From Urechis unicinctus (taxonomy: Eukaryota > Annelida > Polychaeta > Xenopneusta > Urechidae): a DNA stretch of 64,000 nucleotides. The stretch lies in assembly GCA_034190875.2 (NCBI GenBank), contig CM067354.1:43505275-43569274 (forward strand), written 5' to 3'. Every line of letters begins with the position of its first letter. Within the stretch, counting starts at the first letter, position 1. A model generated the notes under the pieces. That model was not told the origin of the DNA. It worked only from the letters and a program-made list of their open reading frames with translations, and ran no database searches. Made by a program: the position numbers and the translations under genes. This document shows, piece by piece, positions 1-12,452 of the stretch.

Positions 1-1876
1 CAGCAGCTTTGTATAACGTGGCACCATCGTAACAGGAATTATTTCATGAATTGCATTGCTAGTGCTGGTGAAACAATATGTTCCAAAAGACCGTTACCTA
101 TTCGTATGTTTTATCAATTTTGTAAGTTATACTCCTGGGTAAATCATTACAGTATTACCAAACTGTTACGCATTTACCACCCTACGTATGACGTGCAATT
201 TCCATCTTACCATGTGAATAAAAAAATATATAATGACAGCTATATTATTATCCTGCAAAATATTGAGAAAAAATTACACTCTCTGTTTATTATTTCTTCG
301 ACTTTGACATTGTTTCCTTAGTTTCCCATGAGCTCTTTCCTGGGCATTGCTAACGGTTCTAACACCGTGTTTGATGTCAACGAGACTTTTCGTCATAATT
401 GTGCTGATTATTTTTGCATGAGTTTTGGCAAAAAAAATAATTATTCATTACAGTTGCATATATGCAAAATGACGAAATGAATTTGGATTATCAATAACGT
501 AAATGCCGTCGGCGGCCGTCTTTAGGATGGCTGTTGCATATCAATCCTTGCCTATATAGTTACTCGGCCCTGTGTGCACAAATTGATTTGTGAGCATACC
601 GCATGATTAGTAAGTGTCAGCCTCAACGAAAAGTAATAACACATCTATTAAGTGTTATGAGCACCGCATCGCTTTGATGTAGAAAGAGATTGATTTTATA
701 GCATTGTGATAACATATGGCTATGTAGATTGTTTGTACATTACCCATCGGGTCATCTACAACTAAAACGACAGAATATTAACGCACCACAATTGGCGGGG
801 TTTTTATTCATTTATGATAGTGCAAATGAATTTCAATCCCATTCTCTGAAAGCATTTTCTGATATTCTAAGTCTCTCGTGAATTGTTCATCTCTATCTTA
901 TGCATTGTCGCCCAATCGTACGTCCAAAATAACAATATGCTATCGATTATGACAATAGTTGTTCTCATAAAAGTCAATTCTTAATCACAACAATCATAGG
1001 TATTTGGATCGTATACATACCGTTATCCGTCTCTTTCTCTGTGCAGACTTTTCGCTGGTTCTTTCAGTATGTCCGCTCGTGGCGACTTAAGCCAATCAGT
1101 GTAATTTCAGAGGGCAATGCAATAATTGATATATTGGGTATTATAGAACGCGAGAGTCATATGGAGGACATTACCTATATAAATCATAACATCAATGGTA
1201 GAGAGCACAATAGTCGACAGAATTTGCGAGTTCGCCTGCAGGCGAAAAATATTATGAATACCATGATTGATAGTTAATTGACCTCGACAGTAATGTAAAA
1301 GAATACTATATTGACTAACCACCAAGACACACAACGAGAGAATGTTACAGTAATACCAATTGTCACTGCTTGCCTTGTATTTGGGTATTGTTAATAATCA
1401 CTGGAATTTCATTAATCTATTCAACAGTTGTACATAGCTGATGCCAAGTAGATGTACCGAGAGCATATAACTAATAATAACGTATGAAGACTCTATCAAC
1501 CCATAATTCGTATTGCTTTTTAACTCAAATAAATGGCAAATCTGTTCAAATGTATTTGGACGGTAACAACCGAGTGAGTTGAGTTGTCGGTAAGCCTCAG
1601 ATAACACTGATAAAACTAAGCCAAATACCACATCCCACAGTCTGCTACATCCTTCATCTGCCATGTATCATCATTATCGTCTTTATGTCCCATTTATCAG
1701 TGATAAAACAACAGCGTATTTATAGAGTTAACGAGAAATATGATTGATTGGTGAGGTATTACGTGGCTATAAGAATAGTTGAAATACTCATAGATTATTG
1801 AGATTGTATTACTGATTGTATAAGAGAGCTTTGGTCGCCAATTTCTACTTGACCATGGTACGTAGCTATAACTCAA

Positions 1877-1916
<40 letters not shown>

Positions 1917-1928
1917 GTTATCATCATC
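1877..1928. repeat. (ATC)n trinucleotide microsatellite
   Basis: About thirteen near-perfect ATC units followed by an interrupted tail. The reverse strand reads as a methionine run in an open frame, which is an artefact of the repeat and not a gene. Confidence 0.95.
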
Positions 1929-3656
1929 TGTGTCAATAATCAATCAATACGCATCGAAATACAGATTCTTCCCATAAATAGATGGTCGTTGCTTGGGAAA
2001 AAGTAATATGTACCGACATTGTTATACTCACAAATCATAATAAACTTGTCAAATTTACTTGTCCTTGTGTTGAAGGCCAGGAGTAAATTATCACATATAT
2101 TATGGAGCAAAAGTGACCTCCTATGGTACGAACCGTCATGCTGCATTGCGTTGATCGAAATGAATAGGAACAAAGGGACAATTATATAATCACGCATTAT
2201 GCATGACTGGTTCTGGCATCAGGGCCTACCGAACCTATCACCGAGCTAGCGTAAAGTGCGCACGAGTTTGGTGTGAAAGGCAGGGAATATGTCGAACAAC
2301 TCTTAGATTCCGCAATCGTTCATGCTTTGTAATACATATCAAGTTTATGAATACGCACCTCGGTTCAAGGAGCAATTGATCTTCAATAAAATATTGTATA
2401 AACACGCGAGCGTTCGCATGAACTTCACTTGAGGTATTATAGTGAGCCTTGTAAGCGACTATAATCTGATATGACATTCAATTTGTCGAATTTCTGTAAT
2501 GTACGACCCAACCAGTACCTCATGCTATCAATTACGCCAAAGAGGCTCTGATGCCAGCTCCATTTGTCATCAAAAGGCTGCGCCCAATGATCATATTCAA
2601 TGCAAATTCACATTGAACTATAGTTCCTGTTAGCAGCCGTTGATTAATGGCTCCGTCAAAAAAGCCACTTACGTTTGGCTCAACGGATGAATATCAATGT
2701 ACTGGTATGGCATTAATGCTATGATGTATGGAACAAACTTGCTTGGTAAAAATATCCTGAAGTTCGAATATCGTCCATATACACCGATGGAAGTGTGTCG
2801 TGGGTATCTTAGTAAGTCATTTCAACGAAGGCAGAGCTTGCGAACAGCGTGACAATGGGTCCAATATGTAACACATTTAGACTTAGCTGTTGTATCCGTA
2901 GCATTTCATTATCAAAGCATCCTGTTTTTACATGAAATGTAGTTTTGAACATAGATATAAATTATCTCTACGTACTGATTGTTCAATTTGACTTTTCACC
3001 AAACCGTTCTTTAGAGGTCACGCACGTCAGGGTCATATAAACACAACGACAAATGCTGATGTAGTAATGTTTCTCTAGTGTGTATATATATGTTAGGCAT
3101 TCCATTAAACAGAGCTATACTTATGGCAATATTCTTGTTTCAGTATACTTATAAAATCTTGTTCATGAATAATTGCGATGCAACGTGGAGGTAAGTGCCA
3201 TAAGTAGTCATCTGTAAATGGACATTAATAACTATATTGTTGCCTGACGACAGGTAGCCTGTCTGTCTGACGGTCATATTAGAAAAGTTTTTATGTATAG
3301 TTTAATAAGAGGATATGGACAGATGGTGCGAGTAGTGGCGGAGAGAAGCCTCGTAGAAATCAAAATGTGTCCAATGAGTAAGATGGCATGCATTTTGTTA
3401 GTGTAGTAACATTGTTAGTCAACAGAGTATAAACATTGTATATATCATGCACTTCGTAAACATAGACAACGTGGTGCATGGTAAAAGAACATTATCGTAA
3501 CTGAGAGCGACGGATGCAGTGACATTTAATACAACAGAGAACAGCAGAAGCGGAAAAAGGATCAAATATACTAGTTACAATATACTACTTTAACAGATAC
3601 CTAATGCAAAATGAGACTTGATAGAACGACACAGTTTCATATTTGGTTGTGTTTAA

Positions 3657-3677
3657 TCTCTCTCTCTCTCTCTCTCT
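3657..3677. repeat. (TC)n dinucleotide microsatellite
   Basis: Ten uninterrupted TC units in otherwise ordinary AT-rich sequence. Confidence 0.95.
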
Positions 3678-3892
3678 GCGTTTATAGAGTATATCATAAA
3701 TTATGCTGATGATTGCTTAAAATATCATAACAGTTATTCGGTGTCTAGACGAATTATCTCTCTTCCGGTTAACGCTTCTATGTCAGACATCTATAGCGTA
3801 TGTGATGACCACATACACACATGCTGAAGAGGCCACAGCTGAATATCAATGATAACAAATCCTTTCTTTAAACCCTGCTAGCCAGAACTAGT

Positions 3893-4313
3893 AGTAGTAT
3901 AGGTAATGGCGGATCCAGCGCATCCCAACTTCGAGGGACTCCAAACAAGACTGTTGAATCGCCCACTTACACTAATGAACCCCCCCCCCCCCCCCACCAC
4001 TTCGGCATATTTTAGCCCAGTTCGACTATTGATTTTCACTGAGAGGCTCAGAATTTACGGGTACAACATACATAGGAAAGGACGCAAAATCACCACTTCG
4101 ATGTATTTTGGCCCAGTTCGACTAAAAAATCATTAGTGTAAGTGTACGTTTTGGCCCATTTCAAGAGTCGCATGGACTAGGAAAAATGAATAGTTGAACT
4201 GGTTAATGGCCAGCCTCCTCCAGCCCACAGGCCAACCTCCTCCAACCCACCAGCCATCTCCGGTGGCCACACAAAGCTTGCCTAGGGTCTCCCACTCTCC
4301 AAAGAGCTAGATT
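3893..4313 (+). repeat. Left terminal inverted repeat of the 3.1-kb element
   Basis: About 421 bp, matching the reverse complement of 6539-7002 at roughly 95 percent by eye. It contains a 13-14 base C-tract near 3980. Its middle (4065-4152) is present in the right arm in the same rather than opposite orientation; see the right arm. Confidence 0.85.
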
Positions 4314-4669
4314 TGTTGTATACTCTGCAGCGGGTGGAAAGAAAGGTCGATGGGCTGAAGAGAAAGGTGGACGCTTTTGCGGCAGACGTGGAGCAGGAAA
4401 TAGACGACAACTTGAAGGACGTGGTTGGAACCAATCTAGGAAATATTGCGGACCTAGCGACTTTTTCGACAAGATTGCAAATGGCGGGATATGTAGGATT
4501 TTCCGCATTTCTTGCATGGGTCTGGAAAATCACAAAAAGCCACACGGAAGGCGCATCGATTTTTTTTACCAACCCCAAAACAAGTGCCGACCCCAAAGCC
4601 TCGGGACAATGCAATCCGGCCTGTGCGGGACCCGTTCTACATGGAATAGGAGCCAGGGCAGGCAAATAG
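4313..4669 (+). pseudogene. Coding remnant inside the 3.1-kb element (coiled coil plus membrane segment)
   Basis: A 118-codon open frame starting at the inner edge of the left inverted repeat. It has no ATG near its start; the frame is open from a TTG. Residues ~5-45 have the charged, heptad-like pattern of a coiled coil (alternating Lys/Arg-Val-Asp and Leu). Residues ~58-72 are hydrophobic and aromatic (GYVGFSAFLAWVW), which suggests a membrane segment, and a Pro/Ala/Gly-rich tail follows. I do not recognise the family. The composition looks more protein-like than the overlapping reverse frames, but this may be a remnant of a transposon-encoded protein or chance in GC-rich DNA. The frame ends in a TAG at 4667-4669 just before the GT-rich minisatellite. 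Confidence 0.35.
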
Positions 4670-4784
4670 ATCGCTTGGGGTAGACCACCATTGGGAGAGG
4701 CTATAGGGCAGACCAGGTTTTCTGGGGCAGACCAATGTATCGCTTGCTTGGTGTAGACCAATGGATAGGGCAGACCAATGGATT

Positions 4785-5135
4785 GCTTGCTTCCTGGTTG
4801 GCTTGCGGTTGGTTGACGGGTTGTCTGGCGGTTAGGCTGGTGGGTGGTTTGCGGGTTGGCTGGCAGTGGGTTTGCGGTTGGGTTGGCTGGCTCGTGGTTG
4901 GAGGCTTGTCTTGGGTGGGTGGTTTGCGGGTTGGCTGGCAGTGGGTTGGAGGCTGGTTGGAGATTGGTCACGAGGGCTCGCTAGGCTGGAGGGTGAAAAA
5001 AGGTGGCCGAAAAAAGGGTTGCAGAAATTTGCGCCCTTGTGTATGGAGTAGGCTCTAGCCTTGCTTTGCCCTCTCCTAGCATCTTGGCTGGCGGGTGGTT
5101 TGCGGATTGGCTGGCGGTGTGGTAAGCTGGAGTAG
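4785..5135 (+). repeat. GT-rich degenerate minisatellite inside the element
   Basis: Irregular repeats of a 12-16 bp unit around GCGGGTTGGCTGGC, strongly G+T biased on the plus strand. The unit resembles the GGCTGGTGGGTTGG motif in the inner part of both terminal repeats, so it probably expanded from arm sequence. Open frames here are low-complexity Gly/Trp/Leu or Pro/Thr/Asn runs and should not be read as genes. Confidence 0.8.
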
Positions 5136-5531
5136 GCTAGGGTGGGCGGTGGTGCGTCTTGCAGCTTGGATAAGGCCGCTGGCAGTGCGTGGGTGGTGGG
5201 GTTGTGGCTTTCGTTGCATGTCCAGTTCTGTATCTCTATCGTCTTTCCTGGATGTGGCATGCGAGAAGCAAAGGTTGCCTAGCGTGCAGGAGAATGGGGT
5301 TTTGTCTATTCTGAGTGCTTCTATTCCACCATGTGCTCGAAGGGCTTCTTGTATCCTGTATCCATGGACCGGGACTGCAGTTGAGGTTTCCAAGAACAAG
5401 AGTACTCTGTTTGGATTTTATCTATCTTTGGCGACCGCAAAGTTTCTACAAAGATACTTTCCGGCTTGCAGGGCCGATGCTTTCCGCTGCTCCTCCTTTC
5501 GAGGTTGTGGCAGTTCTAGTTCTGTAGGACC

Positions 5532-6127
5532 TCAATAGTTTGGCAATGGTTTTCCCGGGGGCGATGGGCCTGGTGGCAAATTTGGAAGATCTGGATATTT
5601 GTCCTTTCCTGCGAGACATCTCCAGTGGCAGTCCTTTTGTTGGCATCCACAGTTCCCTGACAGACTCATAACGAATTTGTGTATCGCAGGCACCACACAG
5701 ACCATTCGTCGACGTAGAGATTCTGGATGTTTTGGATGCAAGACGGGATTTTTATCGTCTCTGGGACTACAAGCGGCAATGGGACCGGTCTGGGTTTGCA
5801 GACAATGTTGCGGTGGCTCCACAGCGGGCATTTCTTGCTATCGACGCAGTGGTCTGTTGCCCCACATTTGCAAGTACTATCTGGATCCTCGAAAATCCTT
5901 GGAGGTGGGCCTATTTGGAGACAATCGCCATCGCATTTGCTGTGTGGTTTGTCTGCTTTTCGGGGCCTCGAAGATACAATACAAAGGTTGCCACCGCTGG
6001 GCCCCCATTTGTACAGGTAGACAAAGTCGAGAATATGGCCTGTCCGGGCTGGGTTCTTGGAAGCTTGCAAGATATATTTGTAGAAAATCCTTTGGTATCT
6101 GGTATCGTTCGTAGATGCCAAACCCAA
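5532..6127 (-). pseudogene. Cysteine-rich decayed coding region inside the element
   Basis: On the minus strand a 153-residue frame (5666-6127) contains a run of closely spaced cysteines: pairs of the CxxxC and CxC type, a CxxxxxxC spacing, and proline-rich linkers. A second minus frame continues downstream (5532-5660) with a similar Cys-rich, then Pro/Gly-rich, pattern, as if one coding sequence had shifted frame near 5665. The plus strand also has a long open frame (5732-6652, 306 codons, no ATG) overlapping it. In GC-rich DNA both cannot be taken at face value. I favour the minus strand because its cysteine spacing recurs. The family is not recognised, and a secreted or virion-type disulfide-rich protein is only a guess. 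Confidence 0.3.
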
Positions 6128-6538
6128 GGAAATCTAGAATCTCTAGCTCTCTTTCGGATAGAAACAAGTGGGGAAACCTCTTTTCTAGCAGATCCCAGTT
6201 CTCCGCTCGTTTTTCGAAAGATGGTAGTGCTGGGCGGTCTTCTGAGTCTTGGGGTGGAACATTTTCTGGGGCTATTCCACGGAGTTTTGTGTACCGGGCT
6301 TGCGAGATGTGGTATTTCTCCTTTGCCGCGCGAACAGACAGGGCTCAAGACCGTATCTCGGTATAGGCTTCTCGGGGTAGGGTGGATCTTGGCATGGTGT
6401 ACTATGTACTCGCAAAGCTCTAAAAAGGGGTACACCGTGTGGCTGGTGGACTGGCACCTGCGACTCGTGGGCCTTCCCCATGGACTCCTGCAGCCCGTGG
6501 CCCCGCCGATAGGCTCCCCGCTTGTAGTATATTGTCCG

Positions 6539-7002
6539 GAGAATCTAGCTCTTTGGAGAGTGGGAGACCCTAGGCAAGCTTTGTGTGGCCACCGGAGATG
6601 GCTGGTGGGTTGGTGGAGGTTGGCATGTGGGCTGGAGGAGGCTAGCCATTAACCAGTTCGACTATTCATTTTCCCTAGTCCATGCGACTCTTGAAATGGG
6701 CCAAAACGTACACTAACACTAATGATTTTTAGTCGTACTGGGAAAACATACATAGAAAAGGACGCAAAATCACCACTTCGATGTATTTTGGCCCAGTTCG
6801 ACTAAAAAATCATTAGTGTAAGTGTACGTTTTGTACCCGTAAGTTCTGAGCCTCTCAGTGAAAATCAATAGTCGAACTGAGCTAAAATATGCCAAAGTGG
6901 TGGGGGGGGGGGGGGTTCATTAGTGTAAGTGGGCGATTCATTAGACTTGTTGGGGGTCACTCGAAGTGGGGGTGCGCTGGATCTACCATTACCTATACTA
7001 CT
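6539..7002 (-). repeat. Right terminal inverted repeat, with internal inverted block
   Basis: Mirror of the left arm, but longer by ~45 bp. The 88-bp block at 6745-6832 is in direct orientation relative to left-arm 4065-4152. It is preceded at ~6700-6743 by an inverted partial copy of its own end, so the right arm contains a local hairpin and a flipped segment. Confidence 0.8.
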
Positions 7003-7467
7003 GATGTGTTTAACTGGCACAAGAGGCAAATATTGCGGTAACATGGCGTAAGGGCGTTAGATATACAAACTTGCATTGTATTTGCAGTGGACACGCATGG
7101 GACGTCCTGGTAAATGGCTCGGTCACACTCAAAGGTCGTCACGAATACTGACCGGCAGTAATAAGGGCCGGTGTAAGCAATGTTGTCAAACTATTAGCAG
7201 TCAATACAGATTTTAAATGTGGTTTAGGATAGTACATAAACTTAAACTTAAATAAAATCCTCTGACTTTATTTGGCAAATTTATACTTGGGGCTGTTTAT
7301 TCCCAATATTTGGAAAGCTAGCACAGCAAATATAGAAAAGTACAACGAACATGACATTGAGACAAAAGTACTGTAAACCTAGGGGACGCTTTGTTGCAAT
7401 TATCCCGATGCGAGGACGAGATAAATTACCTTTCATCAAACCTGGTGTCCGAACGCAGTCATATATC

Positions 7468-7532
7468 GCAATACATGGCTCTCTTGTGGCTCATTATTCT
7501 ATTGATTGTGATCATTGTACCATGTAGATGGA
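7468..7532 (+). repeat. Dispersed repeat R2, copy 1
   Basis: Begins ATGGCTCTCTTGTGG and continues with ATTGATTGTGATCATTGTACC. The same block recurs at ~16995-17050 and ~30364-30420, with weaker similarity for ~100 bp on either side. Origin unknown. Confidence 0.7.
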
Positions 7533-9189
7533 AGGTAGACCTATTCCCATGGTAATCATTAATGTTATCACGATTAATGCAAAATACTGAGGTGCGTGGG
7601 TAGTATTTCTATGAAACAAATAGCCCCGGTTTATAACTTTCGCTGCCCTTGACTCGTAATGGAAGCTGTTATATCGCATTTACAAACAATTCATCTATAA
7701 TGCCTGAAAAATCAACCATAGATCGGAAGTACATTTTCAATATATTCTTAAGTGATTTTGCACAATAGCAAATACAAACATATGTAAGAAAAATATTTTT
7801 ACACTCTGCTGCAATAATTGCTTATCGAGTGACGCCGGAGATGACCAATTTTTCACTGTTGGCGATTTTTCAGGAATAAATTTTATTACATGTCTATTAT
7901 TGCTGTCATGTTTATCACTACCTTAATAAAATACATACAGTCACGTACATATTCGTATAAAAAAACTACACATTCAAACGCATGAACTGCAACAACATGG
8001 ATAATTCTAGGTTCTAAGATGTCAAGCATTTCCCTGACTCTTGTTAAGGAAAGAACTTCACCAACCATACCATGGATGCTATTAAACTTCGAAACCATAA
8101 TAGATATTATTTCTAAAGGACACGTGATGCGATTGACCTGCCATTAATTATACCAAGCTATTTTACCACAACTGCGTACCTAATGACTGAAGCAGAAAGG
8201 CAAAAAGCTCATTTACATTTACATTGATCATAACGGCGGTTAGATTAAAACCTAAAAATACTTCTATTACATATTAAATTGATAGAGCTTTGTTTGCATT
8301 CACGAAACAGAGAACTGAGAACGTCCTTCAATTCAGTTATGTTCACGAGCAAGTTCTCTTCATAAAAGCGGGGTCCAACGACTTCAAGATCATTATCTTG
8401 AATGTGATATCATTGCAATGTGACATTAAAGCCATTTTAATTGTAGATAAAACGACATTAGAAAAATGCATAAATCGAGGAATCAGCGTAGTTTTATATT
8501 ATCACGCTCTTTGGGCATTATCGCCATCCTCGTCATTCTATTTCATCATATCGTTATCATCATCAGCATCCTTCTTTTACCATCATCATTATGGTTAATG
8601 ACACCATTTTCTCATATTGAGCGATCCAATGCACTCTAGATAAGCATGCCCCATCTTGTTTTGGTCTACTTATCTTGCTTTGCCGCAATCTTCTAAAACT
8701 GCATGCAGGCATATGATGTGAAGCAGCCATATTTTTTTCTTTCTATTTAGCTCAGTCATGCAAGATTACTAAATTAACTCGTGGCGACATTCGCAAAGCA
8801 AAAATATCAGTATAGCAAATTTTGTCGATCATCACATGACCGTGATTGCCACAACGCAAGTTGACGATAGTCAGAACAGAAATTCAATATCAAATGTAGT
8901 ATTGATCAAATTCGTTTATATGCCGTTATATAGTATTGAGACGTCTCGCTGCGATTTCAAAATGGCAAAATCACGTGGGTGTCATCTAGGCCTTTAATAT
9001 ATACGTTGCGATGATGATAGTTTTAAATATTGAAATATTGATGATTGCAAGGTCACTTCATCGAACCATCAGCTTACGAGATCTCAAGATTGCCAAGCCT
9101 TTACTAATGTATAGGATAATTTGCGTAATTTTAACAATAACTAAGTTGGCTACCGTTTGTTAAGAATAGTCGACCCGGGAACGCTTTTA

Positions 9190-9460
9190 TAATTGCGGCA
9201 TTATGTAAGTTGAAGCGACTTGAAGATGGATATTGTGAAAGTTGTAGCTTTTGGAGGACCAATGGGCATCATTTCAGGCGATATTTTAAAACGATTGGCA
9301 TCATGTAAGATAATGCGAATTACTGATGGGCATCATGTACGTTGTTACAGACAGATAGACAAGTATGGTTATGTTATAGACTGAGGAGCATCATTAAAGC
9401 TTCTGAAAAAGACTGATAGACACCATGTAAGTTGATTTTAAGACTAATTGGCATCATGTG
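9190..9460 (+). repeat. Degenerate ~60-bp tandem repeat
   Basis: The phrase GGCATCATGTAAGTTG, or variants of it, recurs five to six times, each followed by A-rich sequence and GACTGAT or GACTAAT. The units have drifted, so this looks like an old minisatellite. Confidence 0.5.
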
Positions 9461-10786
9461 ACAATACATGATTAGTTATTTGCTGCACGAGCATCTGCAG
9501 TGGAAGTGCTGTGTGGTTCTGTCTGATGATCAAGGTTTTGCTTCCTCTAAAGTGAATCGGTTTAGCAATATGCCCAAAGACAATATAACCAAAGGGTCAT
9601 GCAAGACAAGTTTCAAGTCAAACGTGGACTATGTGTAAGAGGCAATGCATTAGTTGACTTCGTATGATAACAGTCACATAAACTTAACTTAATGGCATGC
9701 CTGATTGCTTGATAATTGCAACTTCATAATTATTATGTGCGTTTGTGTTTTGAACAATTGCGGGGTTAAAAGCAATCGAGGTGATCTAACATTTAATGTT
9801 AATTCAAGTTAACACAGATGCGTTGGTAAACTAATTTGACATTATCATGTTATATACAGCTGTTGATCTATTCGTAGAAAATGTATTGGATATAGTTAAA
9901 TAGATAAAATAGTTATGCAAAATAGCTTAGCCACGTGCATTCAGTTTTCAGCAGTGCATCAGTGTTCGATGACCACTTAATTGGTTTCATGTAGTGTGTT
10001 CAGGGATTGGATAATTACCATAATATGTACCCAGCAAAATCTCTTTGCAGCGTTCCCATTGCGACCGTATCTATTCACATGTCACGTAAGTGACTGAACG
10101 TGCAAATAGACGGACCAGACGAAGCTATAGTTCCTCCTAAGATTAACTGAACAACCACCAGGTTATACCTGCACATATTTAACCACAGCATTGAGTTTCG
10201 GCGATCAAAGGTTGATCCAAGGGTCATTCATTTGTATTTCTTTTATCTATCGCGAGGGTAAGTCGCACACTACCTCTGTCACACACAATGCCCATAACAT
10301 ACGTCGCCCGGGTTTTTATGTGGCTTGCAATGTATTAGTAATCTGTGCAGCAAATTGCCCGTAATAACTAATGTCAATCAATTGATTTTTGCACTGGCAC
10401 GTGTTGTGTAATAGCAAATATATCAAACATTGACTGAGATGCTGAGTTATAGTTTTCACCGAAAATTATACTGCCAGTGCGTGGGATGTAGATAATAATG
10501 AAATCAATTCAATGAGTCATTGTGCAACATATCTTAAGTATTGTTATCAGTAAATATATGCCTTGAGTATAAAGGCGTTAGAAACCTCATGAGGTTGTAT
10601 ACATAAATTAGAATAAGGATGCTGCGTAAGTATTTTATCATTGGGCTTTATTCGGAGAACCATAATGCGTAATGGGCCCTGCAGCGTCATAGAAACAGCA
10701 TAAGGTAAAAAGGTGGTATTGCTAGATGACGATATAGCATCGCTGGTATAAGACAGGAAGTTAAATGCAATGACACCAAAACATGG

Positions 10787-10957
10787 TGACTTTGATTTGT
10801 ATAATGACAGACGGAATGAACCGTTTATTGTGGCGTTTGGTCATTTTTATCAGTTTTTATGAATATATTCGATGCAACTATTGGCAAAAACTGATAAAAA
10901 TGACCAAACACCACAATAAGCGGTTCATTCCGTCTGTCACTATACAAATCAAAGTGA
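10787..10957. repeat. Long near-perfect hairpin, MITE-like
   Basis: Arms at 10787-10858 and 10886-10957 are reverse complements over 72 bp with about four mismatches, separated by a 27-base AT-rich loop. Flanks show no obvious target duplication. It is compatible with a miniature inverted-repeat element or a hairpin-RNA locus. The arms are too long and too perfect for a typical animal microRNA precursor. Confidence 0.85.
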
Positions 10958-11570
10958 TAATCATTCTTTGGGAGCCTTCGTAATGCGCTGAGCCATGTCA
11001 TTAGCGGAGTATTCATGTATGGGGATACCTTTGTAACATTTGGACCGTTGTTCATCCGTTTCTAATGCATTATCGATAACCTGTGCATCGGAATAGAAAT
11101 ACATTGAATGATTTAGATTGGGACCATAAGAATTTGACACATCGGATGATACTGACTTTAACATTTTAGCACTGAGCGTACGGGTATTCCATTGCGGGGA
11201 TTCTGCTCAGATTTTAATGATACGTTTGGAATATCCTGACGACAACAGTTAAGAGACAATTCACCTTCATGTTGGCAATACCTGTTCTATATGTACATTG
11301 CATTGCAAAACCCAATAGTTTAAAGAATACAATGTCTATCCATCTCACAATATATATTCGTTGAAGCCAACACCCAGTTGAGTTGATGCCCAGTAGATTG
11401 TGTATATAGCAAGTAATAAGATGTATCTTTTCTAATCTTGGTAACTTTTGTTTGCTTGTAACTCAACTCAATTATAGTTCCGTTCACTTGCATTTGTACC
11501 GCAAACACTGAAATTGAGATTTGTTGTTTCACGGCTTCATTGAATAAACATAATCCCATTGAGAGGTATA

Positions 11571-11579
11571 GTAAAGTCA
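11571..11579 (+). repeat. Left 9-bp target-site duplication
   Basis: GTAAAGTCA, repeated exactly at 13277-13285 on the far side of the foldback element. Confidence 0.8.
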
Positions 11580-11586
11580 GAATGCT

Positions 11587-11692
11587 GGTCAACTCGACAC
11601 CTTGCCAACTCGACCCCTTACCAACTCGACCCCTGCCACTACCAACTCGACACCCAGCCAACTCGACCGCAAGCCAACTCGACACCCTTTGA
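11587..11692 (+). repeat. Left tandem-repeat inverted end of the TU-like element
   Basis: Six ~16-bp units sharing the core CAACTCGAC, with spacers of 5-11 bp. It is the reverse complement of the array at 13179-13269. Confidence 0.9.
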
Positions 11693-12452
11693 TCGACCAT
11701 CTAAATGAGGTGTTCTGATGAATGTTCTAATATAATGTTTTAGGGTATATGTTTGAGGTTATATGTTAAGCAACGTAATGTCTGCATGTGCTGGTGTGTG
11801 ATGATTATGACCTCGTGTTCACGGGCCAAAAATATAGCATATTTTCATGGTTTTTTTATATACTGTCGATTGTGCTGAATGACGCGTACTTACAGAAATC
11901 GTGTCTCTCTTGTCTCAAACATTTGAAATAAAGAAACTCTATTGAATTTGTTTTATACGCTCGTTTATCTTTGATATTAACAAATATCAATTATGTATAT
12001 TCATGTAAAAGGATCATAATGGTAAGTAAGCTTATGTCTTTAGATGAATGTTGACGCATTGAAGTGCGATTCATAACTATTGTACCAGATGTACTAGTAA
12101 TGAAACCTATGCCGCCTAACATTGTCGTACCAAACTCATGCAAAATATTGTTTGTTACATTGCCGTATATACTTCAATACCATAGTACTATCATATGATC
12201 TGAACAAATGTATATCACTACAGTCATCTAGGAAGGTTGAAGAAAATATTTATTTAGTGCCGACGCCAAGTATACATAAGACCATATCTTATAACAAGAG
12301 TGTCTTATCTAGCAAATATCAGAAACGAGAAAGGACATCAATATTTCTTCATCACTGGTAAGCCATCTTAACACCAAAAATGTACGTTAATTGTCTTCTA
12401 TCACTTCAGAATTTTAATGTGATCATGAAAATAAAAAATTTAAATGTAGATC

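Larger units (their letters stand above)
1..3892. other. Noncoding AT-rich flank
   Basis: No frame in this stretch resembles a known protein. The short open frames carry many AT-rich codons and have no domain, signal peptide or credible splice context. It holds two simple repeats, listed separately, and ends at the left tip of the 3.1-kb inverted-repeat element. Confidence 0.6.
3893..7002. mobile_element. 3.1-kb DNA element with long terminal inverted repeats
   Basis: The tips at 3893 and 7002 mirror each other: both start AGTAGTATAGGTAATGG when read inward, and the match continues for over 400 bp. The arms share a C-tract (G-tract on the right), a block near 4140 and 6830, and a block ending near 4313 and 6539 that contains GGTGGCCACACAAAGC. 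The six bases outside each tip do not match, so no target duplication is evident. The interior is clearly GC-richer than the surroundings and holds a GT-rich minisatellite and decayed open frames. The AG tips and long arms would fit a deleted Polinton/Maverick-type element, but no polymerase, integrase or capsid frame is visible, so the superfamily is unassigned. Confidence 0.85.
7003..10786. other. Noncoding interval with scattered repeats
   Basis: No credible coding frame. It contains one member of the R2 dispersed repeat (7468-7532) and a degenerate tandem repeat (9190-9460). Nothing else is distinguishable by eye. Confidence 0.55.

Noticed and set aside
1697-1936. Methionine-run frame, and His/Ser-run frames at 35097-35475
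   Set aside because: Products of ATC/GAT microsatellites.
4282-5260. Pro/Thr/Asn/Gln-rich and Gly/Trp-rich long frames
   Set aside because: They arise from the GT-rich minisatellite; overlapping frames on both strands are all open for the same compositional reason.
5732-6652. 306-codon plus-strand open frame in the 3.1-kb element
   Set aside because: No ATG near the start, no recognisable domain, and the end runs into the terminal inverted repeat; considered a shadow of GC-rich DNA.
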